Notes: generated from the sequence alone by a model not told the origin. Shown: positions 1-8,053, counted from the stretch's first letter. The stretch: DNA of 64,000 bases from Blastococcus haudaquaticus (GCF_900230285.1 NZ_OCNK01000003.1:886648-950647), one strand, 5' to 3'. Made by a program: numbers and translations.

Positions 1-562
1 CACGTTCTACCCCGAGCCGGGAGCGGACGGATACGTGGCGGCGGCGCTGGACGCCGGTGCCCGGGTGTTCAAGGTGCACGTGCAGGTCGGGTCGTTCGAC
101 CCTCGCGACGCGCTGCTGGAGGACGTCTGGTCGCGGCTGGAGCATTCGGGCACGCCCGTCGTCATCCACTGCGGCTCGGGTCCGCTGGCCGGGGAGCACA
201 CCGGACCGGCACCGGTCACCGGGCTGCTCGAACGCTTCCCCCGGCTGCAGCTGATCATCGCCCACCTCGGCATGCCGGAGTATCGCGAGTTCCTCGACCT
301 GGCGGACCGGTACGAGCGGGTGCACCTGGACACCACGATGTTCGCCACCGACTTCACCGAGCGGCTGATGCCCTTCGACCCGGCCGACCGGCCACGGCTG
401 TCGGCCCTGCGTGCCAAGGTGCTGCTCGGCAGCGACTTCCCCTCGATCCCGTACGCGTACGCGCACCAGCTCCAGGCGCTGCACCGGCTGGACCTGGGGG
501 AGGAGTGGCTGCGCGCCGTCCTCTGGGAGAACGGCGCCCGCCTGTTCGGACTGGAGACCTGA
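1..562 (+). CDS. amidohydrolase family protein (5' end outside window)
   Basis: Reading frame is open from base 2, so the gene starts before the window; about 187 C-terminal residues are visible. The sequence fits the amidohydrolase-2 (TIM-barrel metal-dependent hydrolase or decarboxylase) family: a strand with PVVIHCGSG, then LIIAHLGMPEY with a probable metal-binding His, and LLGSDFPSIPY carrying the Asp expected late in the barrel. Substrate cannot be told from this part. The stop codon overlaps the start of the next gene by one base (TGATG), so the two are probably translated together. Confidence 0.85.
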   Translation, partial: TFYPEPGADGYVAAALDAGARVFKVHVQVGSFDPRDALLEDVWSRLEHSGTPVVIHCGSGPLAGEHTGPAPVTGLLERFPRLQLIIAHLGMPEYREFLDLADRYERVHLDTTMFATDFTERLMPFDPADRPRLSALRAKVLLGSDFPSIPYAYAHQLQALHRLDLGEEWLRAVLWENGARLFGLET

Positions 563-939
563 TGCCGAGCTTCACCCTGACCGCCGCCGTGCTCGGGACG
601 CCGGACCCGCGCGGGCTGGCGCGCTTCTACCAGCGGCTGCTCGACTGGCCGATCCGCGACGACACCGACGAGTGGGCCACCCTCCGGCCGGCCGACGGGA
701 GCACCGGGCTGTCCTTCCAGCTGGAGGCCGACCACGTGCCGCCGGTGTGGCCGCCCGAGCAGGGGACCCAGCAGATGCAGCTGCACCTGGACCTCCTGGT
801 CGACGACCTCGAGGCCGCCTGCGCCGTCGCCGAGGACGCAGGCGCGGAACGCATCGGCGGCCACGAGGACGACGACGAGATCGTGCGGGTCTACCGCGAC
901 CCCGCCGGGCACCCGTTCTGCCTGTTCGTCCGTCGCTGA
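562..939 (+). CDS. VOC (glyoxalase-like) family protein
   Basis: A 125-residue single VOC unit. It begins with a betaalpha module (FTLTAAVLGTPDPRGLARFYQRLLDW) and ends with the usual VYRDPAGHPFCLFV strand, in which the last metal-position residue of true glyoxalases can be recognised only loosely. The ATG at 562 is chosen because it overlaps the preceding stop and gives the normal family N-terminus; a longer frame exists upstream but is not conserved-looking. Members of this family range from dioxygenases to antibiotic-binding proteins, and the substrate here is unknown. Confidence 0.8.
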   Translation: MPSFTLTAAVLGTPDPRGLARFYQRLLDWPIRDDTDEWATLRPADGSTGLSFQLEADHVPPVWPPEQGTQQMQLHLDLLVDDLEAACAVAEDAGAERIGGHEDDDEIVRVYRDPAGHPFCLFVRR

Positions 940-982
940 AATCACTGGCCCCGTCGCCGACGGCTGCCTAGCCTTCGGCGAC

Positions 983-1990
983 GTGGCCGATCTCCCTGTC
1001 CTGCCCGGCGGCCTGGCCGTGCGTCCCCTGAGTCCCGACGACGTGACGGCCGCCGCCGCGCTGTTGGAGGCCGCCGAGGCGGTCGACGACACCGGCGAGC
1101 ACTGGAGCCCCGACGACCTGACGGAGTGGTGGGTCAACGACCTCTTCGACCTGACGCTCGACAGCGTCGCCGTGACGACGACGGGCGGTGACCTGGTCGC
1201 CTGGGCGACCGTGCTCGCGCTCCCCACCTTCCGCGACGCGTTCCGGATCACCCTCGAGGCGCGCGTGCACCCGGCCTGGCGCAACCGCGGCATCGGCCGG
1301 GCGCTGCTGGCCTGGCAGCTCGAGCGGGGCCGGGAGCTGCACGCCGAGCGGCATCCGGGCTCCCCGGCCGTCCTGGCGGTGGAGGTCTACACGTCGATGT
1401 CCTCGCTGGAGGGCCTGGTCCGCCGGGCCGGACTCACGCAGGAGCGCTGGTACTTCGTCATGGAGCGCCCGCTCACCGACCTGCCGGCCGTTCCGCCGGT
1501 CGAGGGCGTCGAGCTCGTCGCCTTCACCTGGGACCGCGACGACGAGATCCGGCGCGCGCACAACGCGGCCTTCACCGAGCACCACGGATCGGCCGAGCGG
1601 GACGAGGCCACCTGGCAGACCCTCTTCACCGGCCAGCGCGGCTTCCGGCCGGAGCTGTCGTCCCTCGCCGTCGCCGACGGCGCGGTCGTCGCCTACGCCC
1701 TGGCCTACGTGTTCGAGGCGGACACGGCCGCCAACGGCTACGAGACGGTCGACCTCGGCCAGATCGGCGTGCTGCCGTCCGCCCGCGGCCGCGGGCTGGC
1801 GAGGGCGACCATCGCATCCGTGCTGCGGGCGGCCGCCGACCGCAAGTTCGGCAGGGCCGCGCTGCAGGTCGACAGCGAGAACGTCACCGGCGCGCTCGCC
1901 CTCTACGAGGGGCTGGGGTTCAGGAAGCGGCGGACCCAGGTCCAGTGGGTGCTCGGACTGGCTCCGGTGAGCACCGGCACACCTCAGTAG
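983..1990 (+). CDS. GNAT acetyltransferase with two tandem GNAT domains
   Basis: 335 residues with a GTG start. Two GNAT folds are visible. The first has ARVHPAWRNRGIGRALLAW (acetyl-CoA pyrophosphate loop, R/Q-x-x-G-x-G/A) at about residues 93-111. The second has IGVLPSARGRGLARATIASVL at about 255-275, followed by LQVDSENVTGALALYEGLGF. This double architecture is shared with mycothiol synthase MshD, but the MshD name is not assigned because its other signatures were not confirmed. It probably acetylates a small molecule or aminoglycoside-like substrate. It lies 43 bp after the VOC gene and is co-directional. Confidence 0.85.
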   Translation: MADLPVLPGGLAVRPLSPDDVTAAAALLEAAEAVDDTGEHWSPDDLTEWWVNDLFDLTLDSVAVTTTGGDLVAWATVLALPTFRDAFRITLEARVHPAWRNRGIGRALLAWQLERGRELHAERHPGSPAVLAVEVYTSMSSLEGLVRRAGLTQERWYFVMERPLTDLPAVPPVEGVELVAFTWDRDDEIRRAHNAAFTEHHGSAERDEATWQTLFTGQRGFRPELSSLAVADGAVVAYALAYVFEADTAANGYETVDLGQIGVLPSARGRGLARATIASVLRAAADRKFGRAALQVDSENVTGALALYEGLGFRKRRTQVQWVLGLAPVSTGTPQ

Positions 1991-2000
1991 GGTGCGGCGC

Positions 2001-2864
2001 ATGGTCAGCGCCGATCACTTCGACCCCGCCCTCGTCGGTCGTGCTCACCGCGCGATCGACCCGCTTCACTCGCAGCTGTACTTCGCGCCGGAGCACGACG
2101 AGCACCTCAGCGCCATCGGGCTGCGGCCGGGGCGGATGTCCTACTTCGCCGGGCGGGCGGCGCCCATGGGCGCCGTCGGCGCGGGCGTGGTGACGGCGAC
2201 CTTCTACAACTTCTCGCCGTCGCTGGTCGCGCACATGATCCCGCGCGCGTGGACCCTCGCCTCCCCGGAGCAGGTGCTCGCCGCACGGCTCGACGCGGCC
2301 CGGGCCTCCCTCACCCGGTTGCTCGGCGAGGCCGCCGCCGCCCCGGAGGTTGCCGAGCTCGCCGGCCTGCTGCAGGAGGCGTGCGCGGCGCTGACCACCG
2401 AGGGCCGCCCGCTCTTCGCGGGCCACGCCGACCTGCCCTGGCCGGAGGAACCGCTGCTGGCGGTGTGGCACGGGGCGTCCCTGTTGCGCGAGCACCGCGG
2501 CGACGGGCACGTCGCCGTCCTCCTGCACGCGGGGCTGACCGGCCTGGAGGCACTGATCACGCACAGCGCCACCGGTCGTGGGTTCACCGAGCCGGCCGCC
2601 AAGGCGACCCGGGGGTGGAAGGACGAGGAGTGGGCCGCCGCCTGCGCCGCGCTGGCCGACCGCGGCCTGCTCGACGACGCCGGCCTGACCGCCGAGGGCG
2701 AGGAGCTGCGCGCGCGCATCGAGGTGCAGACCGACGCACTGGCCGCCGATCCGTGGCTGTTCCTGGGCGCGGAGAAGACCGCGCGGGTCGTGGAACTCGG
2801 CAAGGGGTTCTCCCGGCGGCTCGCCGAGGCAGGCGCTTTCGGGCAGGGGATCTTCGGCCGCTGA
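2001..2864 (+). CDS. SCO6745 family protein of unknown function
   Basis: 287 residues from the ATG at 2001; a GTG at 1992 is in frame and could be used instead. The protein has the features of the actinobacterial SCO6745 group: it starts close to a short helical segment with RAHRAIDPLHSQLYFAPE, contains a conserved aromatic stretch ATFYNFSPSLVAHMIPRAW, and ends with a winged-helix-like part (ATRGWKDEEWAAACAALADRGLLDDAGLTAEG). No enzymatic motif or membrane segment is seen. The start lies about 10 bp after the GNAT stop, suggesting one operon with it. Function unknown. Confidence 0.75.
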   Translation: MVSADHFDPALVGRAHRAIDPLHSQLYFAPEHDEHLSAIGLRPGRMSYFAGRAAPMGAVGAGVVTATFYNFSPSLVAHMIPRAWTLASPEQVLAARLDAARASLTRLLGEAAAAPEVAELAGLLQEACAALTTEGRPLFAGHADLPWPEEPLLAVWHGASLLREHRGDGHVAVLLHAGLTGLEALITHSATGRGFTEPAAKATRGWKDEEWAAACAALADRGLLDDAGLTAEGEELRARIEVQTDALAADPWLFLGAEKTARVVELGKGFSRRLAEAGAFGQGIFGR

Positions 2865-2924
2865 CTCGCTCGCCTGCGGCGTCCTCAATATGGTCGGGGT
2901 CTCATCCCGGCCGAGGGGGGCGCC

Positions 2925-4547
2925 ATGACCGCGACGGAGCGGGCACCAGGGCAGCAGACGAAGCGGACCGACGTCGAGGCGGCCTTCCGCGGTAGCGCGA
3001 CCTACCGGAGCCTGGGGGAGCAGACCCTCAGCCCGGCCGAGGAGCGGTTCGAGAAGGGCCGCCGCACCGTCGGGCTGTTCCTCGCCCCGGTCGTCACGAT
3101 CGTCTTCGCGCTGCTCCCGGTCGACCTCCCGCGCGCCCAGCACCTGCTGGCGGCGATCCTGCTCGGGGTCATCGTCCTGTGGATCACCGAGCCGGTGCCG
3201 ATCCCGGTGGGCGGCCTCATCGGCATCGGCGCGATCGTCGTCCTCGGCGTGGTGCCGGCCGACGACGCCCTGGCCCCCTTCGGGTCCACGACGGTCTTCA
3301 CCTTCATCGGCGCCTTCATCCTGGCCATGGCGATGCTCAAGCACGGCCTGGCCCGCCGGTTCGCGATGTTCGTGCTGTCGCTGAAGTGGGTGGGCACGTC
3401 GACGTACCGGGTGGTCATCGCCTTCGGCGCGATCACCGCACTGCTCTCCGCGTTCGTCTCCAACACCGCGACCGTCGCAATGCTCCTGCCCACCGCCCTC
3501 GGCATCATCGCGGTCATCGCCAAGCTCCTGCAGGACAAGGACCTGGTGAAGCCCGACTTCGACCCGCTCCGCCTCCGGGTCGGCGTCGCGGTCATGCTGA
3601 TGCTCGCGTACGGCGCGAGCGTCGGCGGCCTGCTCACCCCGGTCGGCACGCCGCCGAACCTGATCGGCCGAGGCCTCATCGAGGAGGCCACGGGGGAGCG
3701 GATCGGCTTCCTCGACTGGATGCTCATGGCCGCCCCGATCTGCCTGCTCATGTTCGTCGCGCTGGCCGCCGTCCTGCTGCTGCTCAACAAGCCGGAGATC
3801 CGGCGGATCGAGGGCGTCAGCGAGTACGTGCAGAAGGAGCGGTCGGAACTGGGGACGTTCTCCCGCGCCGAGAAGAACACGCTGATCGCCTTCTCGATCA
3901 CCGTGGCGTGCTGGATCTTCCCCGGTGTCATCGCGCTCACCGCCGGCACCGAGTCGGACCTGTACGCCACCATCAGCGACCGGATGGACGAGGGCATCAT
4001 CGCCGTCCTGGGCGCGTCTCTGCTGTTCCTGCTGCCCACCGACTGGAAGGCGCGGGAGTTCACGCTCAACTGGAGCGACGCGGCGAAGATCGACTGGGGC
4101 ACGATCCTGCTGTTCGGCACCGGGATCATCTTCGGCTCGCTGCTGGCGAGCACCGGCCTGGCCGAGACGATCGGTGAGGCCTCCGCGGAATCCCTCGGGC
4201 TCACCAGCACCTTCGCGATCACGATCTTCGCGGTGATCCTGGCGATCATCATCAGCGAGACGACGAGCAACACCGCGTCGGCCGCCGTGGTGGTGCCGAT
4301 CATCATCCCGGTGGCGATGGCGGCGGGGATCAACCCGTTCGTGCCGGCGCTCGCGGCCACGTTCGCCGCGTCGTTCGGCTTCATGCTGCCGGTGTCGACG
4401 CCGCAGAACGCGATCGCGTACGGGTCGGGCGTCGTGCCGATCACCAAGATGATCCGGTCGGGCTTCTCCTTCGACATCCTCGGCGCCCTGCTGATCGTGG
4501 TCCTGCTGCCCGTGATGGTCGACCTGGTGCTCGGCTCGGTCGGCTGA
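2925..4547 (+). CDS. SLC13 (DASS) family anion/dicarboxylate permease
   Basis: 540 residues, a polytopic inner-membrane protein. After a hydrophilic N-terminus of about 45 residues it shows around 11 or 12 hydrophobic segments. Both family-defining SNT motifs are present: VSNTATVAMLLPTA in the first half and TTSNTASAAVVVPI in the second; these form the Na+/carboxylate site in VcINDY-type carriers. A further signature, TPVGTPPNLIGRGL, sits between them. Probable substrate is a di- or tricarboxylate, sulfate or similar anion, with Na+ coupling. A purine-rich GAGGGGGG block precedes the ATG. The gene stands alone between a hypothetical protein and CorA. Confidence 0.9.
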   Translation: MTATERAPGQQTKRTDVEAAFRGSATYRSLGEQTLSPAEERFEKGRRTVGLFLAPVVTIVFALLPVDLPRAQHLLAAILLGVIVLWITEPVPIPVGGLIGIGAIVVLGVVPADDALAPFGSTTVFTFIGAFILAMAMLKHGLARRFAMFVLSLKWVGTSTYRVVIAFGAITALLSAFVSNTATVAMLLPTALGIIAVIAKLLQDKDLVKPDFDPLRLRVGVAVMLMLAYGASVGGLLTPVGTPPNLIGRGLIEEATGERIGFLDWMLMAAPICLLMFVALAAVLLLLNKPEIRRIEGVSEYVQKERSELGTFSRAEKNTLIAFSITVACWIFPGVIALTAGTESDLYATISDRMDEGIIAVLGASLLFLLPTDWKAREFTLNWSDAAKIDWGTILLFGTGIIFGSLLASTGLAETIGEASAESLGLTSTFAITIFAVILAIIISETTSNTASAAVVVPIIIPVAMAAGINPFVPALAATFAASFGFMLPVSTPQNAIAYGSGVVPITKMIRSGFSFDILGALLIVVLLPVMVDLVLGSVG

Positions 4548-4553
4548 GCTTCG

Positions 4554-4569
4554 CCGGGTGTTCACCCGG
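4554..4569 (+). terminator. short hairpin after SLC13 gene
   Basis: CCGGGTG followed directly by TT and CACCCGG forms a compact GC-rich hairpin 7 bp after the permease stop. There is no T-tract, as is usual in high-GC actinobacteria, so terminator activity is plausible but not certain. Confidence 0.4.
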
Positions 4570-4656
4570 AGGAGCGACGCCTCCTGGACACCCCGTGACA
4601 CGATGGACGACGGCCTCCTCGACGGGAGCAGGCGAGAACCGGAGGGAGAGCGACGC

Positions 4657-4710
4657 ATGCCCAGCGAACCTCCCAGTACCGGTCCCCGGGTCCTCCCCGC
4701 CCGGCGCTGA
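4657..4710 (+). CDS. proline-rich 17-residue leader ORF upstream of corA
   Basis: A 17-codon ORF, MPSEPPSTGPRVLPARR, starts at an ATG preceded by a strong Shine-Dalgarno (GGAGGGAG at 4641-4648, 8 bases away). It ends 65 bp before the CorA start and is in a different frame. Five of 17 residues are proline and the end is Arg-rich. The size and composition resemble the enterobacterial mgtL leader (17 residues, proline-rich), which controls a Mg2+ transporter; that likeness may be coincidental. A stem-loop overlaps codons 10 to stop. It is too short to judge by conservation here. Confidence 0.45.
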   Translation: MPSEPPSTGPRVLPARR

Positions 4711-4715
4711 CCCGG
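4686..4715 (+). promoter_or_regulatory. stem-loop overlapping end of leader ORF
   Basis: CCGGGTC at 4686-4692 pairs perfectly with GACCCGG at 4709-4715. The stem covers the last third and the stop codon of the short proline-rich ORF, so a ribosome stalled or paused there would block it. Attenuator role is inferred. Confidence 0.35.
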
Positions 4716-4775
4716 TCGGTGCTGCGCGAGGACCTCCCGGTGTTCCTCGCCGTCCGCAACTCCCGGGAGTCCGTC

Positions 4776-5906
4776 ATGACCGAGCGCCGCCTTGCGCCCC
4801 TGAACGCCCTCACCACGCTGACCCGTCGTCCGGCCCGGGTGGAGCGTCTCGTCCCCGCCCCCACCTCGTCCGTACCCGCACCGCGGTCCCGGGTCGTCGA
4901 CAACGCCGTCTACTCCGACGGACGGAGGGTGGCGACACCCGCCAGCGCGGAGGAGAGCCGCGAGGAGCTCGCCCACGGGGAGGGCCGCCTCGTCTGGCTC
5001 GGCCTCTACCGGCCCGAGCCCCAGGAGCTGGGCGGGCTGGCGGAGCTCTTCGATCTCCCCGAGCTGGCGGTCGAGGATGCGATCCAGGCCCACCAGCGGC
5101 CGAAGTTCGAGCGGTACGGGGACACGCTCTTCGTCGTCCTCAAGGCGGCCCGCTACCTGGACGCGACCGAGGAGGTCGAGTTCGGCGAGCTGCACCTGTT
5201 CCTCGGTGCGGACTTCGCCATCACCGTGCGGCACAGCGAGTCCCCGGACCTCTCGCGCGTGCGGCGCCGTCTGGAGAGCGAGCCCGCGCTCCTGGCCAAG
5301 GGCAGCGAGGCGGTGCTGTACGCCATCCTCGACGCCGTCGTCGACGGCTACTCGCCGGTGGTCGCGGGCCTCGCCAACGACATCGACGAGATCGAGACGC
5401 AGGTCTTCGGCGGCGACCCGGGGGTGTCCCGGCGCATCTACGAGCTGTCGCAGGAGGTGCTCGAGTTCCAGCGCGCCGCCGCGCCGCTCACCGGCATCCT
5501 CGCCGCCATCACGGCCGGCTTCGACAAGTACGGGGTGGACGAGGAGCTGCGCAGCTACCTGCGCGACGTCGCCGACCACGTCACGCAGGTCAACGAGCGG
5601 GTGGAGGCCTTCCGGCTGCAACTGCGCGACATCCTGACCGTCAACGCGACCCTCGTGGCGCAGCGGCAGAACGAGGAGATCCGCGAGCTGACCGAGGCGT
5701 CGATCGCGCAGGGCGAGGAGGTCAAGAAGATCTCCGCCTGGGCGGCCATCCTGTTCGCGCCGACGCTGGTCGGCACCGTCTACGGCATGAACTTCGACGA
5801 CATGCCGGAGCTGCACTGGGCCTGGGGCTACCCGCTGGCCCTCCTGCTGATGGTCGGGGTCAGCCTGACGCTCTACCTGGTGTTCAAGCGCCGCGACTGG
5901 ATCTGA
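4776..5906 (+). CDS. corA: CorA family divalent cation transporter
   Basis: 376 residues from ATG 4776, chosen because GGGAG lies 6 bases before it; a GTG at 4719 in the same frame would add 19 residues. The long cytoplasmic N-terminal domain (about 40-315) contains a long helix with the typical LSQEVLEFQRAAAPL region. Two C-terminal TM segments (about 320-338 and 350-370) follow, and the first ends with the family signature YGMNF (GMN at 337-339) that forms the pore entrance. The protein ends with KRRDWI, the usual basic tail. Expected to form a pentamer importing Mg2+ (or Co2+, Ni2+). The 5' region holds a small ORF and hairpin that may regulate it. Confidence 0.92.
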   Translation: MTERRLAPLNALTTLTRRPARVERLVPAPTSSVPAPRSRVVDNAVYSDGRRVATPASAEESREELAHGEGRLVWLGLYRPEPQELGGLAELFDLPELAVEDAIQAHQRPKFERYGDTLFVVLKAARYLDATEEVEFGELHLFLGADFAITVRHSESPDLSRVRRRLESEPALLAKGSEAVLYAILDAVVDGYSPVVAGLANDIDEIETQVFGGDPGVSRRIYELSQEVLEFQRAAAPLTGILAAITAGFDKYGVDEELRSYLRDVADHVTQVNERVEAFRLQLRDILTVNATLVAQRQNEEIRELTEASIAQGEEVKKISAWAAILFAPTLVGTVYGMNFDDMPELHWAWGYPLALLLMVGVSLTLYLVFKRRDWI

Positions 5907-5936
5907 TCCGACCCCTTGCTCTTCTCTGTCAGTTGT

Positions 5937-5959
5937 CGCTAACGTTAGCGCACGCTAAC
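5937..5959. promoter_or_regulatory. operator-like array of three inverted half-sites
   Basis: Three copies of one 7-bp unit alternate in orientation: CGCTAAC (5937-5943), GTTAGCG (5944-5950) and, after CA, CGCTAAC (5953-5959). The first two form a perfect 14-bp palindrome and the last two a perfect 16-bp dyad. The site ends 14 bp before the ATG of the VOC gene that heads the VOC-ArsR-SRPBCC-YCII operon, with AAAGGGGAG as ribosome site in between. The ArsR protein encoded in the operon is the obvious candidate ligand, though the pattern is also TetR-like. Confidence 0.6.
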
Positions 5960-5973
5960 AAAAGGGGAGTGTC

Positions 5974-6330
5974 ATGGGACGTCCCGTGGCGATGTTCGAG
6001 ATCGTGAGCGACCAGCCCGCCCGTGCCAAGGAGTTCTACTCCGGGTTGTTCGACTGGTCGGTGGACGAGGACCCGGAGTGGGGCGGCTACGCACTGGTCG
6101 ACACCGCCTCGGGCGACCAGTCGATCCCCGGGGGGATCGGCCCGTCGACGGGGGAGGGCGACACCGGCGTGAAGATCTACGTCCGCGTGGACGACCTCCC
6201 CGGCTACCTCGAGCGCGCGGAGCGGCTCGGGGGCCGGCGGCTCGTCGAGCCCACCGAGCTGCCGGGCGGCTTCGGCACCTTCGCGGTGCTCGCCGACCCC
6301 GACGGGAACCAGGTCGGGCTGTGGGCGTGA
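5974..6330 (+). CDS. VOC family protein, first gene of ArsR operon
   Basis: 118 residues, a single VOC module. It opens with PVAMFEIVSDQPARAKEFYSGLFDWSVDEDPEWGGYALVDT and closes with FAVLADPDGNQVGLWA, the standard glyoxalase/bleomycin-resistance ends. ATG 5974 has GGGGAG upstream. The stop overlaps the GTG of the ArsR gene (GTGA). VOC genes linked to ArsR and SRPBCC genes are common in actinobacteria and are usually annotated as glyoxalase-like; substrate unknown. Confidence 0.85.
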   Translation: MGRPVAMFEIVSDQPARAKEFYSGLFDWSVDEDPEWGGYALVDTASGDQSIPGGIGPSTGEGDTGVKIYVRVDDLPGYLERAERLGGRRLVEPTELPGGFGTFAVLADPDGNQVGLWA

Positions 6331-6674
6331 CCGCGGAAGAGGCCACGGACGACGTCTTCCGGGCGCTCGCCGACCCCCGCCGGCGGCAGATCCTGCGCCT
6401 GGTCGCGCAGGAGGAGCTGGCCGCCGGCGAGATCGCGGGAGCGTTCGACGTGACGAGGACGGCGGTCAGCCAGCACCTGAGCGTGCTGCGCTCCGCCGAC
6501 CTGCTCACCGAGCGGCGCGACGGCACCCGGCGGCTCTACCGAGCGAACCCCGACCGGATCGCGGACCTCCGCGCGGCGCTCGACGAGCTGTGGGCCTCCT
6601 CCCTCGACCTGGGCCGCCGGCTGGTCGAGGCCGACCGCGCGGCCGGCGGCGACGCGCAGGGAGGGGTCCGGTGA
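6327..6674 (+). CDS. ArsR-family winged-helix transcriptional regulator
   Basis: 115 residues from GTG 6327 (4-bp overlap with the VOC stop; GTG 6321 also possible). The sequence is a complete ArsR wing-helix: DDVFRALADPRRRQILRLVAQEELAAGEIAGAF, recognition helix TRTAVSQHLSVLRSADLLTERRDGTRRLYRANP. No cysteine metal site is present, so this belongs to the metal-independent ArsR group usually found next to SRPBCC/AHSA1 and VOC genes. It probably represses its own operon by binding the half-site array at 5937-5959. Confidence 0.9.
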   Translation: MTAEEATDDVFRALADPRRRQILRLVAQEELAAGEIAGAFDVTRTAVSQHLSVLRSADLLTERRDGTRRLYRANPDRIADLRAALDELWASSLDLGRRLVEADRAAGGDAQGGVR

Positions 6675-7189
6675 GCGCGGCCGACGCCGTCCCGGACAAC
6701 GTCCGGCCGCTGCGGCCCCCGATCCGCCGGTCGACGCTGGTGCGCAGCGATGCCGACCACACCTTCCGGGTGTTCACCGAGCAGCTCGCTGCCTGGTGGC
6801 CGCTGGTGCCGTTCTCGGTCGGCCGGGAACGGGTCCGCGACGTCACGCTGGAACCGCGGACCGGAGGACGCGTCTACGAGACGTGGGACGACGGCACCGT
6901 GTGCGAGTGGGGCGAGATCCTGCAGTGGCAGCCGCCGTCCGGCCTGAGCATGACCTGGAACGCCACGGGGACGCCGACGTGCGTGGAGCTGCGCTTCCGA
7001 GCCCTCGGAGCGCGGCTGACCGAGGTGCAGCTCGAGCACCGCGGCTGGGACGCCCTCACCGACCGCGAGCTCGGCGAGGACTGCGCGCTGCCCGGCGGCT
7101 ACCTCGGCGGCAGCTTCGCGCAGGGCTGGACGACCATCCTCGGCCGGCTCAGCGACGCGGCCGGCCCCACCCTTCCGGTCGAGAGGTAG
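6671..7189 (+). CDS. SRPBCC (AHSA1-like) domain protein
   Basis: 172 residues from GTG 6671, overlapping the ArsR stop by 4 bp. The START/Bet-v1-like fold is suggested by RRSTLVRSDADHTFRVFTEQLAAWWPL at the start, VTLEPRTGGRVYETWDDGTVCEWGEILQWQPPSGLSMTWN in the middle, and TEVQLEHRGWDAL near the end, the order expected for activator-of-Hsp90-ATPase-1-like proteins. These bind hydrophobic ligands; what ligand is not visible. Translationally coupled with its regulator, typical for this ArsR/SRPBCC pairing. Confidence 0.85.
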   Translation: MSAADAVPDNVRPLRPPIRRSTLVRSDADHTFRVFTEQLAAWWPLVPFSVGRERVRDVTLEPRTGGRVYETWDDGTVCEWGEILQWQPPSGLSMTWNATGTPTCVELRFRALGARLTEVQLEHRGWDALTDRELGEDCALPGGYLGGSFAQGWTTILGRLSDAAGPTLPVER

Positions 7190-7199
7190 AGGAGTCGAC

Positions 7200-7532
7200 A
7201 TGTCGGTCACCGACGAGGACATGCAGCAGCTGCTGGCCGCCAGCCGGACCTACACCCTGATGGTGCTGCGGGACGGGCCGAACATGGGCTCGCCGGAGAC
7301 GCCCGGCCTCATCTGGGAGCACGGACGCCGGAACCTCGGGTTGAAGTCCGACGGCGCGATGCCGGTCGTGTGCGCTGTCGACGACGACTCCGACCTGTGC
7401 GGGATCGCCGTCCTCGACATGGAGCTGGAGGAGGCGCGCCGGGTGATGGACGGCGACCCCGGCGTTCAGGCCGGGATCTTCACCTACGAACTGCACACCA
7501 CCCGCAGCTTCCCCGGGTCCGCGCTGGCCTGA
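7200..7532 (+). CDS. YCII-like small protein, last gene of ArsR operon
   Basis: 110 residues. Ribosome site AGAGGAG precedes ATG 7200, 10 bp after the SRPBCC stop. The protein has the look of a YciI-related alpha/beta dimer: TYTLMVLRDGPN, a central strand with VVCAVDDDSDLCGIAVLDMELEEARRVMDGDPGVQAGIFTYELHTTRSFPGSAL. The MxGDP-V-x-A-G-x-(F/Y)-x-x-E-(L/V)-H pattern is a family hallmark. Possible role is a small-molecule-converting or binding accessory protein; function not established. Confidence 0.65.
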   Translation: MSVTDEDMQQLLAASRTYTLMVLRDGPNMGSPETPGLIWEHGRRNLGLKSDGAMPVVCAVDDDSDLCGIAVLDMELEEARRVMDGDPGVQAGIFTYELHTTRSFPGSALA

Positions 7533-7534
7533 CG

Positions 7535-7575
7535 TGCCGGAGGGGCGGAGCTGCGCGGCTCCGGCCCTCCGGGCA
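7535..7575 (+). terminator. long hairpin ending the ArsR operon
   Basis: TGCCGGAGGGGCGGAGC (7535-7551) can pair with GCTCCGGCCCTCCGGGCA (7558-7575) with one bulged base and a 6-base loop, starting 3 bp after the YCII-like stop. Strong GC stem without T-run. Confidence 0.6.
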
Positions 7576-7612
7576 ACCGGTGTTCGCGTGCAGGCGGACG
7601 GGTGACCGGAGA

Positions 7613-8053
7613 ATGGGGCCGGTCGTCATGATCGGCACCGTGACGCGTGCGTGGGTGGACGAACCGGGTGTCGTCCGGCTGCCCGGCGGCGGATCGGTGC
7701 GCGGCCGGCGGCTGGGCGATGCTGCCGTGCCGGCGGACTTCGCCCTCGTGCTGGCCGCCGGCCCGGCGCCGTCCTGGCCGCACCGGCGGGTGCGCTGGTC
7801 CGACTTCTGGGTGCCCCGGGACACCGCCGACGCCCTCGACGCGCTGCACGAGGCGCGCCGTCGGGCCGCTGCAGGCGAGCGGGTCGAGGTGGCGTGCGGG
7901 GGAGGGGTCGGCCGGACCGGGACGGCGCTCGCGGCCCTCGCCGTCCTGGACGGGCTGACCCCCGACGACGCGGTGGCGTGGGTGCGGCGCGAGTACCACC
8001 CGCGCGCGGTCGAGACGCCCTGGCAGCGGCGCTGGCTGCGACGGGTCCGCTGA
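7613..8053 (+). CDS. protein tyrosine phosphatase-like protein
   Basis: 146 residues from ATG 7613 (141 from ATG 7628; GGAGA lies just before the first). The catalytic Cys-x5-Arg loop is clear: VEVACGGGVGRTGTALAALAVL, with Cys-Gly-Gly-Gly-Val-Gly-Arg-Thr. Upstream, SDFWVPRDTADALDALHEA resembles the helix preceding the loop in dual-specificity phosphatases. A general-acid Asp may lie in the SDFWVPRD segment. The usual HC pair at the start of the loop is replaced by AC. Substrate not predictable. It lies just before ssrA on the same strand. Confidence 0.8.
   Translation: MGPVVMIGTVTRAWVDEPGVVRLPGGGSVRGRRLGDAAVPADFALVLAAGPAPSWPHRRVRWSDFWVPRDTADALDALHEARRRAAAGERVEVACGGGVGRTGTALAALAVLDGLTPDDAVAWVRREYHPRAVETPWQRRWLRRVR

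Noticed and set aside
1920..5816. 1298-codon open frame on the minus strand
   Set aside because: It runs antisense to five well-recognised genes. Its sequence is low-complexity Arg/Gly/Asp/His-rich, typical of the antisense frame in GC-rich DNA.
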